Source: Frateuria sp. Soil773
GTDB taxonomy: Bacteria > Pseudomonadota > Gammaproteobacteria > Xanthomonadales > Rhodanobacteraceae
Direction: 5' to 3'
Length of the DNA: 54,599 bases
Assembly (NCBI RefSeq): GCF_001428405.1
Contig: NZ_LMSL01000041.1
Location: forward strand, 261,659 to 316,257
Shown: piece by piece, positions 25,669 to 34,075 of the stretch
How positions within the stretch are numbered: the first letter of the stretch is position 1
Layout of the letters: each line of letters begins with the position of its first letter
Made by a program: the position numbers and the translations under genes
The notes under the pieces: model-generated
The model's input: only the letters and a program-made list of their open reading frames with translations
What the model was told of the DNA's origin: nothing
Database searches by the model: none

Positions 25669-27750
25669 ATGTTTCAGGCATTGCTTCGTTGGCGCATCGA
25701 TCTCTTGCTGCTGGGCTTCGCATTGCTCATGGCGAGCGCGATCTACTGGCCCGGACTGCACGGCGGCTGGTTGTTCGACGACTACCCGAATATCGTCGAC
25801 AACAAGGGCGTGCAGCCAACAGACATCAACCTGGCTTCACTGCTGAATGCCGCGCTTTCCTCGCCGGCAAGTGAGTTCAAACGCCCCTTGGCCTCGTTGA
25901 GCTTCGCGGCGAACTACCTCGTCAGCGGCCTCGATCCTCATGCGATGAAGTTGACCAATTTGATCATCCACCTGCTCAATGGCGGACTGGTATTCATCTT
26001 GGCACGGGCACTGCTCGACTCTATCGCTACGAAAGAGTCTCTTGCATGCGACAGCCCGAAGCTTTCCGCGGAATCGCCGCGCGCAGGGCGACTTTCCACG
26101 GCTCGATCATCGCCGGCTAGTGTTACTGCAGCATTGATTGCAGCAGGCTGGATGCTATTGCCGATCAATCTGACCGGCGTACTGTATGTAGTGCAGCGCA
26201 TGGAAAGCCTGGCGAACCTGTTCGTGCTGCTTGGCTTGATCGGCTACGTGACGGGACGTCGGCGCATGTCCCTCGATCACGAAACCCATCCGGATACAAA
26301 GCCGCGCCCGCGCATGACGTTCGACCGCGGATTCATCCTCTGCTCGCTCAGCCTCTGCATATCCTCGGCACTCGGCCTGATGGCCAAGGAAACCGCCATC
26401 ATGCTGCCGCTGTATGCATCGCTGATCGAATGGATCCTCTTTCGCTTCCGTACGCCAACGCCAACCCGCGACCTTCCAGCGGACCACCTGCGTAGAGATC
26501 GGCGCATTCTCGCGCTGTTTGCGTTGACGCTGGCCCTGCCAATGGCTCTCGGTCTGGCAAAGATATTGCCCGGCCTGCTGAACCCAGCGAACTGGGCCAC
26601 ACGCGACTTCACCCTCGGTACGCGCCTGCTCAGTGAAGCCCGCGTTGTCGTTGATTACATCCAGTGGACCTTGTTGCCCACTCCACAAGCCCTGTCGTTC
26701 TATCACGACGACTTCCAGGCATCCTCAGGCCTGCTCACTCCGTGGACCACCCTTGCCAGCATGGCGGTACTGGCCTGCTTGCTGATATCGGCATTCTGGC
26801 TGCGTCGACGACAACCGCTGGCCGCACTGGGTATCGCGCTGTTTCTTGGCAGCCACCTGCTTACCGGCACGATCCTGCCATTGGAGCTCGTTTACGAGCA
26901 TCGCAACTATTTCGCCAGCCTCGGCTTGCTGCTCGCCATCGTCCCCCCGCTGCTGGCGCTGAATCCCGGACCACGCACCGCCACCTTCGCCCTGCCACGA
27001 CGCACACTGCTCGCCTGCCTGCTGGCCTGGTGGACCGTCAACACGGCCATTACCGCCCATGCCTGGGGTGATCCGCTAAGCCTGGCCGAAGAGCTGGCCG
27101 AACGCGCACCTGAATCGCCTCGCGCCCAGTACGAATTGGGCCGGACATACATCATCTACTCGCACTATGACCCGGATTCGCCCTTCACCCGACTCGCATA
27201 CGCACCGCTGGAACGCGCCGCCGCACTGCCCAAATCGTCGATTCTTCCACAGCAGGCATTGATCTTCATGAACTCGCGCATGCATCTGCCGCTGAAAGAA
27301 GCATGGTGGGACAGCATGATCGCCAAGCTCAGGGCCAGGCGCTCGGGGGTACAAGATGAAAGCTCTCTTCAGACGCTTACCCAGTGCGCACGGGAGGGCG
27401 AATGCAAATTGCCCGCCGATCGAATGACCGCGGCATTCCAGGCCGCCCTGTCGTTTCCCAACCCGAGCGCACGCCTGCTGGCCACTTATGGCGACTACGC
27501 ATGGAACCTGCTGGATGACCGCAAGCTGGGCCTTCGCATGACCGAAGCCGCCATCGCTTCGGCCCCCGGCGAGCCCGCCTACCGCATTACGCAAGTCCGC
27601 ATGTTGGCAGCGCTGGGCCGCGCGAACGCGGCTCGCGCGGCATACCGGCAACTGGAAACACTGAACATCGGTGGGCGCCTTGATGCCAGCATCCTCGACC
27701 TGCGCCAGCAAGTCGACGAAGTGAAAGCACCTGCGGCACCGTCATCGTAG
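25669..27750 (+). CDS. GT-C-like membrane glycosyltransferase with TPR-like tail (copy 2)
   Basis: A 693-residue polytopic membrane protein, paralogous to the preceding gene. It has the same first-loop FDD (D37-D38, FDDYPNIVDN) and FKRPLASLSF, TNLIIHLLNG, VLYVVQRMESLANLF and ELVYEHRNYFASLG. About ten transmembrane helices end near residue 450. The C-terminal 240 residues are soluble and helical (PRAQYELGRTY, LGRANAARAAYRQLE), like TPR repeats. The layout resembles GT-C/TMTC-type transferases that act on exported proteins. The start has a clear ribosome site. Two copies could add two sugars, or serve two acceptors. Confidence 0.75.
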   Translation: MFQALLRWRIDLLLLGFALLMASAIYWPGLHGGWLFDDYPNIVDNKGVQPTDINLASLLNAALSSPASEFKRPLASLSFAANYLVSGLDPHAMKLTNLIIHLLNGGLVFILARALLDSIATKESLACDSPKLSAESPRAGRLSTARSSPASVTAALIAAGWMLLPINLTGVLYVVQRMESLANLFVLLGLIGYVTGRRRMSLDHETHPDTKPRPRMTFDRGFILCSLSLCISSALGLMAKETAIMLPLYASLIEWILFRFRTPTPTRDLPADHLRRDRRILALFALTLALPMALGLAKILPGLLNPANWATRDFTLGTRLLSEARVVVDYIQWTLLPTPQALSFYHDDFQASSGLLTPWTTLASMAVLACLLISAFWLRRRQPLAALGIALFLGSHLLTGTILPLELVYEHRNYFASLGLLLAIVPPLLALNPGPRTATFALPRRTLLACLLAWWTVNTAITAHAWGDPLSLAEELAERAPESPRAQYELGRTYIIYSHYDPDSPFTRLAYAPLERAAALPKSSILPQQALIFMNSRMHLPLKEAWWDSMIAKLRARRSGVQDESSLQTLTQCAREGECKLPADRMTAAFQAALSFPNPSARLLATYGDYAWNLLDDRKLGLRMTEAAIASAPGEPAYRITQVRMLAALGRANAARAAYRQLETLNIGGRLDASILDLRQQVDEVKAPAAPSS

Positions 27751-27950
27751 AGCCAGCCATCAACACAGCTTCCGGCCCCTGACCGCAGCCCCGAATATCC
27801 CAGCAAAGCCTTGTAGCTTATGATTCCAAAGTCGCCACTCACAAGCATGCGCAATTCCACGGTCATGGCCATGATGCCCCCCGCCAGGGCTCGTTCAGGC
27901 GCCTTCGAACCAATACCCTTCCATCCAAATCATCTTGTGAACATAACCTC

Positions 27951-28721
27951 GTGAAAGCTGTCATTCTCGCTGGCGGTCTCGGCACTCGCCTCAGCGAGGA
28001 AACCGTGGTGCGCCCCAAGCCGATGATCGAAATCGGAGGAAAGCCGGTGCTCTGGCATATCCTCAAGATCTACTCGTACCACGGCGTCAACGACTTCATC
28101 ATCTGCCTTGGCTACAAGGGCTACGTGATCAAGGAGTACTTCGCCAACTATTTCCTGCACATGTCCGACGTCACCTTCGACATGTCCACGAACAAGCTGG
28201 AGGTGCATCACAAGCATGCCGAGCCATGGCGCGTCACCTTGGTCGATACTGGCGACGGCACCCAGACTGGCGGGCGGCTCAAGCGCATCGCCAACTACCT
28301 CGATGGAGACACATTCTTCTTCACCTATGGCGATGGCCTCGCCGACATCGACATCAGTGCGGAACTCGCTTTCCATCGCGAAAAGGGCACGCTGGCGACG
28401 ATGTGCGCCGCACAGCCACCCGGGCGTTTCGGTGCAATCGACATCAAGGACCACCGCATCACGCGCTTCGAGGAAAAACCTGCCGGGGATGGCACCTGGA
28501 TCAACGGAGGGTTCTTCGTGCTCGAACCCGGCGCGCTCGACTACGTCGAAGGCGACTCGACGGTCTGGGAACGCGACCCTCTCGAGCGCCTGGCACGCGA
28601 CGAACAATTGTCGGCCTACACGCACCGTGGCTTCTGGCAGCCCATGGACACCTTGCGCGACAAGCTCAAGCTGGAAGAGCTCTGGCAATCCGGCAACGCC
28701 CCGTGGAAAGTATGGCGCTGA
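27951..28721 (+). CDS. rfbF: Glucose-1-phosphate cytidylyltransferase
   Basis: Makes CDP-glucose from CTP and glucose-1-phosphate, the entry step of CDP-deoxysugar synthesis. The 256-residue product has the nucleotidyltransferase signature AGGLGTRLSEET (7-18), RPKPMIEIGGKPVLWHI, the catalytic-region YGDGLAD, and NGGFFVLEPGALDYV. Length matches RfbF of Salmonella (257). The start is GTG 27951. It opens a plus-strand operon and overlaps rfbG by 10 bases. Confidence 0.95.
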   Translation: MKAVILAGGLGTRLSEETVVRPKPMIEIGGKPVLWHILKIYSYHGVNDFIICLGYKGYVIKEYFANYFLHMSDVTFDMSTNKLEVHHKHAEPWRVTLVDTGDGTQTGGRLKRIANYLDGDTFFFTYGDGLADIDISAELAFHREKGTLATMCAAQPPGRFGAIDIKDHRITRFEEKPAGDGTWINGGFFVLEPGALDYVEGDSTVWERDPLERLARDEQLSAYTHRGFWQPMDTLRDKLKLEELWQSGNAPWKVWR

Positions 28722-29806
28722 ACCTGTTCGGCAATATCTATGCTGGCCGGCGCGTGCTCGTCACCGGCCATACCGGCTTCAAAGGCTCCTGGCTGGCCCT
28801 ATGGCTGCGTTCGATGAACGCTCGGGTCGCGGGACTTGCGCTCGCCCCCAACACCCTGCCGTCGCACTGGACGTCGTTGGAGCTTGAAGGCATCGCCGAC
28901 CATCGGGTGGATTTGCGCGATGCCGAGGCTGTTCGCCGGGTTTTCGATGCCCATCGCCCCGAGATCGTTTTCCATCTCGCCGCGCAGCCCCTGGTGCGGC
29001 ATAGCTATCGCGATCCGGCAGGTACGTTCGACACCAATGTGATGGGGCTGGTCAACCTGTTCGAGGCAGCCCGCAATTGCAGTTCCGTGCGGGTACTCGT
29101 CAATGCCACCACCGACAAGGTCTACGCCGATCGCACAAGCCCGAATGGCTACCGCGAAACGGACGCCCTCGGCGGCCATGATCCATACAGCAGTTCCAAG
29201 GCCTGTGCCGAGCTGGTGACGGATTGCTATCGCAAAAGCTTCTTCGCCGTCGGCGACAACCATGGCTCTCCCGTGCGGATTGCCACCGCACGCGCCGGCA
29301 ACGTGATCGGCGGCGGCGACTGGGCCGACGACCGGCTGGTTCCCGATCTGGTCAGGGCAGCCACATCAGGAAAATCGTTGATGATCCGCAACCCGGCGGC
29401 AGTACGTCCCTGGCAACACGTACTGGAGCCGCTTTCGGGATATCTTCGGCTCGGGCAAATGCTTTGGGACAATGCAGACCTCGCTGGCCCCTGGAATTTT
29501 GGCCCTGGCGCATCGGGCGAGATCAGCGTCCACTCGCTCACCACGCAACTGAGTGCGCACTGGCCAGTCCTGCATGTTGAGCACGACCAGACTCCTCACC
29601 CCCATGAGGCCGCAATCCTTCGCCTGAATTGCGACAAGGCAAGACGGCAACTTGCTTGGCAGCCCGTCTGGGGCATCGACGCCACGCTGGCCAGAACCGC
29701 CGCCTGGTATCGCTGTTTTTACGAATCCGGCCAGGTCGACAGCACTGCCGACCTCGTGGCTTACGTCGACGCTGCCCGACGTCTTGGCCTCGAGTGGGCT
29801 GCATGA
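28712..29806 (+). CDS. rfbG: CDP-glucose 4,6-dehydratase
   Basis: An NAD-dependent short-chain dehydratase making CDP-4-keto-6-deoxyglucose from CDP-glucose. The 364 residues have the Rossmann motif TGHTGFKGSW, HLAAQPLVRHSY, the active-site TTDKVYA and the YxxxK pair in DPYSSSKACAE. GNVIGGGDWADDRLVPD and RPWQHVLEPLSGYL are characteristic of RfbG. ATG 28712 lies inside the end of rfbF and the stop overlaps the next ATG, so the genes are coupled. Confidence 0.95.
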   Translation: MALNLFGNIYAGRRVLVTGHTGFKGSWLALWLRSMNARVAGLALAPNTLPSHWTSLELEGIADHRVDLRDAEAVRRVFDAHRPEIVFHLAAQPLVRHSYRDPAGTFDTNVMGLVNLFEAARNCSSVRVLVNATTDKVYADRTSPNGYRETDALGGHDPYSSSKACAELVTDCYRKSFFAVGDNHGSPVRIATARAGNVIGGGDWADDRLVPDLVRAATSGKSLMIRNPAAVRPWQHVLEPLSGYLRLGQMLWDNADLAGPWNFGPGASGEISVHSLTTQLSAHWPVLHVEHDQTPHPHEAAILRLNCDKARRQLAWQPVWGIDATLARTAAWYRCFYESGQVDSTADLVAYVDAARRLGLEWAA

Positions 29807-30354
29807 AACTCCATCCGACCCAACTCGATGGGCTTTACGAGATCCATGGCACGTCGACCGGGGATACCCGCGGCCGCTTCACGCGCCTGTTTTGCGAGCG
29901 GGAACTCGCACCGATACGTCCCGCCCTGCATTTCACCCAGATCAACCTTTCCGAAACCCGCGGGCTCGGAACGCTTCGCGGACTACACTACCAAGTGCCC
30001 CCGGCGGCGGAAGCCAAGCTGATCCGCTGCCTGCACGGGCGTGTATTCGATGTGGCAGTGGACTTGCGTTCGGGGTCGCCGACGTTCCTGCGATGGCACG
30101 CGCTGGAACTCTCCGCAGACAACGACCGCGCCGTGTTCATCCCTGAAGGCTTTGCCCATGGATTCCAAACGCTGACTGACGAGGTCCATTTGCTCTACAT
30201 GCACACCGCACCATGGACACCGGCATGCGAAGCCGGCTTGCTCTACAGCGACCCACGCATTGCCATTGCCTGGCCGCACGAAGTGGCCTTGATCTCTGCG
30301 CGTGACCGAAGCCACGCCCCCATCGACGAGTCGTTCGCTGGAGTGCGGGTATGA
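29803..30354 (+). CDS. RmlC-like nucleotide-sugar epimerase
   Basis: A 183-residue cupin-fold protein of the dTDP-4-dehydrorhamnose 3,5-epimerase family (RFTRLFCERELA, GTLRGLHYQVPP with the catalytic histidine, FDVAVDLRSGSPTF, FIPEGFAHGFQTL). In this context it should act on CDP-4-keto-6-deoxyglucose. The turn that usually reads TDYY in RmlC is TAPW here (HTAPWTPACEAG), so a changed specificity or single-position epimerisation is possible. ATGA overlaps join it to rfbG and to the methyltransferase. Confidence 0.88.
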   Translation: MKLHPTQLDGLYEIHGTSTGDTRGRFTRLFCERELAPIRPALHFTQINLSETRGLGTLRGLHYQVPPAAEAKLIRCLHGRVFDVAVDLRSGSPTFLRWHALELSADNDRAVFIPEGFAHGFQTLTDEVHLLYMHTAPWTPACEAGLLYSDPRIAIAWPHEVALISARDRSHAPIDESFAGVRV

Positions 30355-31574
30355 AATGCCGGCATTGCCAGACCCCCTTGGACAGTGTGTTTCTGGATCT
30401 TGGCAGCGCACCGCCATCCAACGCCTTTCTCAGCGCTGCCGACCTGAACGCGGCGGAGACACATTTCCCGCTTCGCCTTTACACTTGTGCCAACTGCCAT
30501 CTGGTGCAAGTGGACGAACTACAGAAGCATGACGCTCTGTTTTCGAGCGATTACGTCTATTTCTCGTCGTACTCGCGCACCTGGCTCAACCATGCCGAAC
30601 GCTACGTCGCCCGGGCCGTGGAGCGACTGGCCCTGAATTCGCGAAGCCTGGTACTGGAAGTCGCTTCCAACGATGGTTATCTGTTGCAGTACGTCAAGGC
30701 ACGCGACATTCCTTGCGTCGGCGTCGAACCGACCGCGAGCACGGCCACCGCTGCACGCAATCGCGGCATCGAAACGCTGGATGGCTTCTTCGGCGAACGC
30801 TTCGCGCTGAACTTCGTGGCAACGCGGCATCCGGTCGATCTGGTAATCGCCAACAACGTATTGGCGCACGTGCCCGACCTCAACGACTTTGTGGCCGGGC
30901 TCGCCACCGTACTGGCCCCCGCCGGGGTGATAACCGTCGAGTTTCCGCATCTCCTGCAACTGGTCGCGCAGCGCCAGTTCGACACCGTCTATCACGAGCA
31001 CTTCTCGTATTTCTCATTCCATACTGCACAGCGAATCTTCAACAGCCACGGGCTGCGCGTTTGGGACGTGGAAGAACTTCCGACACATGGCGGCTCATTG
31101 CGCTTGTGGATCTGCCACAACGATGCCGCACATGGCGAAACGCCGGCAGTCGCCACATTGCTGACGAAGGAAGCATCTGCCGGCATGTTGGGCCAGGACT
31201 ATTACCATGGCTTCCAACCGCTGGCCGACGACATCAAGAATGCATTCCTGACCTTCCTTCTCGATTGCAAGCGCAACGGGAAACAAGTCGTCGGCTACGG
31301 TGCCGCAGCGAAGGGAAACACCTTGCTGAACTACGCCGGCGTCCGTCCCGACCTGCTCGGTTACGTAGTGGACGCTTCGCCCCACAAGCAGGGACGCTAC
31401 CTCCCTGGCTCACGCATTCCCGTGCTCACCGAATCGCGCATCCGCGAATCGCGTCCCGACTTCGTGGTGATCCTCCCATGGAACCTACGCGAGGAGATCA
31501 CCGAGCAGTTGGCCTACATCCGCGAGTGGGGCGGGAAGTTCGTCACCGCAATCCCGCAATTGACCGTGTCATGA
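30351..31574 (+). CDS. Zinc-ribbon NDP-sugar C-methyltransferase
   Basis: A 407-residue SAM-dependent methyltransferase of the TylC3/NovU/TcaB9 type, which adds a methyl branch to C3 of 4-keto-deoxysugars. The N-terminal zinc site is C3, C6, C46 and C49. The SAM-binding glycine motif is VLEVASNDGYLLQYV (about 101-115). The catalytic YHEHFSYFS signature follows near residue 215. The C-terminal Rossmann-like domain (GYGAAAKGNTLLNYAGV) is also typical. It sits between an epimerase and an aminotransferase in one coupled operon, implying methylation before C4 amination. Confidence 0.9.
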   Translation: MKCRHCQTPLDSVFLDLGSAPPSNAFLSAADLNAAETHFPLRLYTCANCHLVQVDELQKHDALFSSDYVYFSSYSRTWLNHAERYVARAVERLALNSRSLVLEVASNDGYLLQYVKARDIPCVGVEPTASTATAARNRGIETLDGFFGERFALNFVATRHPVDLVIANNVLAHVPDLNDFVAGLATVLAPAGVITVEFPHLLQLVAQRQFDTVYHEHFSYFSFHTAQRIFNSHGLRVWDVEELPTHGGSLRLWICHNDAAHGETPAVATLLTKEASAGMLGQDYYHGFQPLADDIKNAFLTFLLDCKRNGKQVVGYGAAAKGNTLLNYAGVRPDLLGYVVDASPHKQGRYLPGSRIPVLTESRIRESRPDFVVILPWNLREEITEQLAYIREWGGKFVTAIPQLTVS

Positions 31575-32695
31575 ACGATAAAAGCGAAAAGAGCCGCATC
31601 TACTACACCAAGCCATCGATCACGGAGCGGGAAATCCGCTATGCCACGGATGCGGCCGCGAACGGCTGGGGCGAGCACTGCTACGAATACATCGAACGCT
31701 TCGAGCGACAATTCCGGCAGCATCTCGGCGTTCGCCACGCCATAGCCACATCCAGCGGTACCGGTGCATTGCACATGGGCATGGCCGGACTCGGCATCGG
31801 ACCCGGCGACGAGGTCATCCTCGGCGATATCAACTGGATAGCATCCGCCGCCCCCATTGCCCATCTCGGCGCAAAACCTGTACTGGTGGACGTACTGCCG
31901 GATACATGGTGTCTCGATCCCGCCGCCGTGGAAGCCGCCATCACTCCACGTACCAAGGCGATTCTGGCCGTGCATCTGTACGGCAATCTTTGCGACATGG
32001 ATGCCTTGGCTGCCATAGCGCAGCGATACGAGCTGCACCTGATCGAGGACGCAGCCGAAGCCATAGGATCGATCTGGCACGATCGCCGCGCCGGATCGAT
32101 GGGCATTTTCGGGGCGTTCTCGTTCCACGGCACCAAGACCATCACCACCGGTGAGGGCGGCATCTTCGTTACTAGCGATGACGCTCTGTACGAGCGCGTG
32201 CTGACGTTGTCCAATCATGGGCGCGCACGGAGCGAATCACGACAGTTCTGGCCCGACACCATCGGCTTCAAGTACAAGATGTCCAACCTGCAGGCAGCCG
32301 TAGGCTGTGCGCAGATGGAGCGCATCGAAGAGCTGGTTGCGGGCAAGCGCAGAATCTTCGAATGCTATCTCGACGCCTTGCGCGACCTGCCGTTACGCAT
32401 GAACCCGGAAGCCGCAGGCACGGTAAACGGCTACTGGATGCCGACTATCGTCGTCGACGCCGACAAGGCATTCGACCGCGCAACATTACTGGCCGCCTTC
32501 AAAGCCGACAATATCGACGGACGCGTATTCTTCTGGCCGCTTTCGTCGCTGCCGTTTTTCCAGGACCTGCCACGGAACATCGTGAGCCAATCATTGGCCG
32601 GACGCGCCATGAACCTGCCGAGCTATCACGACATGGCCACTGCGGATATCGAGCGCGTCTGCCGGGTTGTTCGTTCTGTTCTTCGCCAGCAATGA
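31571..32695 (+). CDS. DegT/DnrJ/EryC1-type sugar aminotransferase
   Basis: A 374-residue PLP-dependent nucleotide-sugar aminotransferase. The Schiff-base lysine is K189 (FHGTKTITTGEGG). SSGTGALHMGMAGLGIGPGDEVI and EDAAEAIGS bind the cofactor. It resembles perosamine/quinovosamine 4-aminotransferases, so the likely reaction is conversion of the 4-keto group to a 4-amine. It overlaps its neighbours by four bases on both sides. Confidence 0.92.
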   Translation: MNDKSEKSRIYYTKPSITEREIRYATDAAANGWGEHCYEYIERFERQFRQHLGVRHAIATSSGTGALHMGMAGLGIGPGDEVILGDINWIASAAPIAHLGAKPVLVDVLPDTWCLDPAAVEAAITPRTKAILAVHLYGNLCDMDALAAIAQRYELHLIEDAAEAIGSIWHDRRAGSMGIFGAFSFHGTKTITTGEGGIFVTSDDALYERVLTLSNHGRARSESRQFWPDTIGFKYKMSNLQAAVGCAQMERIEELVAGKRRIFECYLDALRDLPLRMNPEAAGTVNGYWMPTIVVDADKAFDRATLLAAFKADNIDGRVFFWPLSSLPFFQDLPRNIVSQSLAGRAMNLPSYHDMATADIERVCRVVRSVLRQQ

Positions 32696-33354
32696 CACGT
32701 ATGCCGCTTTCTCGCCCACTTGGCATCATAGGCTCGAGCGGCGGCTCGGCGCTGGCTGCCGCAGTCGACTGCCTGTCAAATGCGGGGCTGGAACAGCCGT
32801 GGTACGTAGTGACAGACCGGGACTGTGGCATGGCGGCGTGGGCCGAGGCCAAGGCTGCCGCGGTAACGAGGATCGACTACCCGGATTCACGGATGTTTTC
32901 GGAGGCGGCCTTTTCCTTCTTTCAGCGCAAAGGCGTACAAGAGATTTTGTTGTTCTACACGCGCAGAATAGACAGGCCACTGATCGATCGAATGAAGGTC
33001 TACAACATCCATCCCTCCCTGCTGCCGGCATTCCCTGGAATGGGCGCTGTCAGGAAGGCACTTCGTGCCGGGGTTGATCGCATTGGCGCCACTCTGCACC
33101 GTGTGGACGCCGGTCTGGATACCGGGGACATCGTATTGCAGACAGCCGCGACCGTCGGTTCCGACTGCTCGCTTGAATGCGCCGAACGCATCAGCTACGT
33201 CCAGAAGACATGGCTGACCTTGCGCTGGCACGAGATGATGACCATCGGGGTGGACTCGCCCGCCCTGGCTCCTCTCTCTCCTGCGACCTACGAGGCATTC
33301 TCCCGCTTTGTGGAGCGCCTTGGCTGCGAAGCGATCTCCGGGCTGGATGGATGA
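32692..33354 (+). CDS. PurN-like sugar N-formyltransferase
   Basis: A 220-residue formyltransferase of the GART fold. The catalytic set is N105 and H107 (NIHPSLLPAFPG) and D143 (GLDTGDIV), almost the same numbering as E. coli PurN. Placed right behind a sugar aminotransferase, it most likely transfers formyl from N10-formyl-THF to the 4-amine, as VioF, WbkC or FdtF do. It is shorter than those enzymes and lacks their extra C-terminal domain. A second purine GAR transformylase is the less likely alternative. The start overlaps the aminotransferase stop (ATGA). Confidence 0.85.
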   Translation: MTRMPLSRPLGIIGSSGGSALAAAVDCLSNAGLEQPWYVVTDRDCGMAAWAEAKAAAVTRIDYPDSRMFSEAAFSFFQRKGVQEILLFYTRRIDRPLIDRMKVYNIHPSLLPAFPGMGAVRKALRAGVDRIGATLHRVDAGLDTGDIVLQTAATVGSDCSLECAERISYVQKTWLTLRWHEMMTIGVDSPALAPLSPATYEAFSRFVERLGCEAISGLDG

Positions 33355-33355
33355 C

Positions 33356-34075
33356 ATGCGAGTCGTCATTTCGCAATCGATGTACTTCCCGTGGGTTGGC
33401 CTTCTCGAGCAGGTCAAGCTCGCAGACGTCTTCGTTCACTATGACGACGTGCAGTTCACCCGGGGTTTCTACAACCGTGTGCAGATCAGATCCGAGAACG
33501 GTACCCGCTGGCTGACCGTCCCCACCAAGAAGCACCCACGCGAAACCCACATCGACCATGTACTGGTCGACGACTCCCAAGACTGGCGCGAGCAGCATCG
33601 AAACGCACTCGTGCAATGCTATCGTCTCTCGCCCTACCTCGAGGACATGCTTGCCGTATTCGACGACGCGCATTCGAGACATGCCGCCAATCTAGGCGAC
33701 GTATCCCGTGAATCGATCATGGCGCTGGCTCGATACTTCGGCCTAAGCGAGAATCGCAGTTTCACCCGCTCCGCATCGCTAGATGCGCCCGGTCGCAGCA
33801 GCGAGCGCCTGCTCGCCATCTGCCGAAAACTGGGAGCCACGGCATATGTCACCGGACATGGGGCACGAAATTATCTCGACCATGAGCTGTTCGAGACGTG
33901 GGGCATAGAAGTGCGGTACATGAATTATCAGAAGCTGCCATATCCGCAGCCTTATGACCACTTCACCCCGTTCGTCTCCGGATTGGACTTGATCGCCAAC
34001 TGCGGGCGCAGCGGCGCAAAATACATATGCTCAGGAACGGTTTCCTGGAAGGACTTTATCGATGAATCCCACTGA
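33356..34075 (+). CDS. WbqC-like family protein
   Basis: A 239-residue soluble protein of the WbqC family (MRVVISQSMYFPWVGLLEQVKLADVFVHYDDVQF, WLTVPTK, GATAYVTGHGARNYLD). The family recurs in O-antigen and glycan clusters, often beside aminosugar genes, and has no established reaction. ATG 33356 gives the usual N-terminus. An ATG at 33347 adds three residues and would overlap the formyltransferase stop. It overlaps the CmcI-like gene by 14 bases. Confidence 0.8.
   Translation: MRVVISQSMYFPWVGLLEQVKLADVFVHYDDVQFTRGFYNRVQIRSENGTRWLTVPTKKHPRETHIDHVLVDDSQDWREQHRNALVQCYRLSPYLEDMLAVFDDAHSRHAANLGDVSRESIMALARYFGLSENRSFTRSASLDAPGRSSERLLAICRKLGATAYVTGHGARNYLDHELFETWGIEVRYMNYQKLPYPQPYDHFTPFVSGLDLIANCGRSGAKYICSGTVSWKDFIDESH

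Noticed and set aside
30713-32695. Plus-strand frame joining the C-methyltransferase and aminotransferase regions
   Set aside because: The first half is out of frame with the methyltransferase; only the part from 31571 is real.
32692-33354. Identification of the formyltransferase as PurN of purine synthesis
   Set aside because: The core residues fit PurN, but the gene is embedded by overlaps in a sugar operon behind an aminotransferase, and purM is not adjacent.
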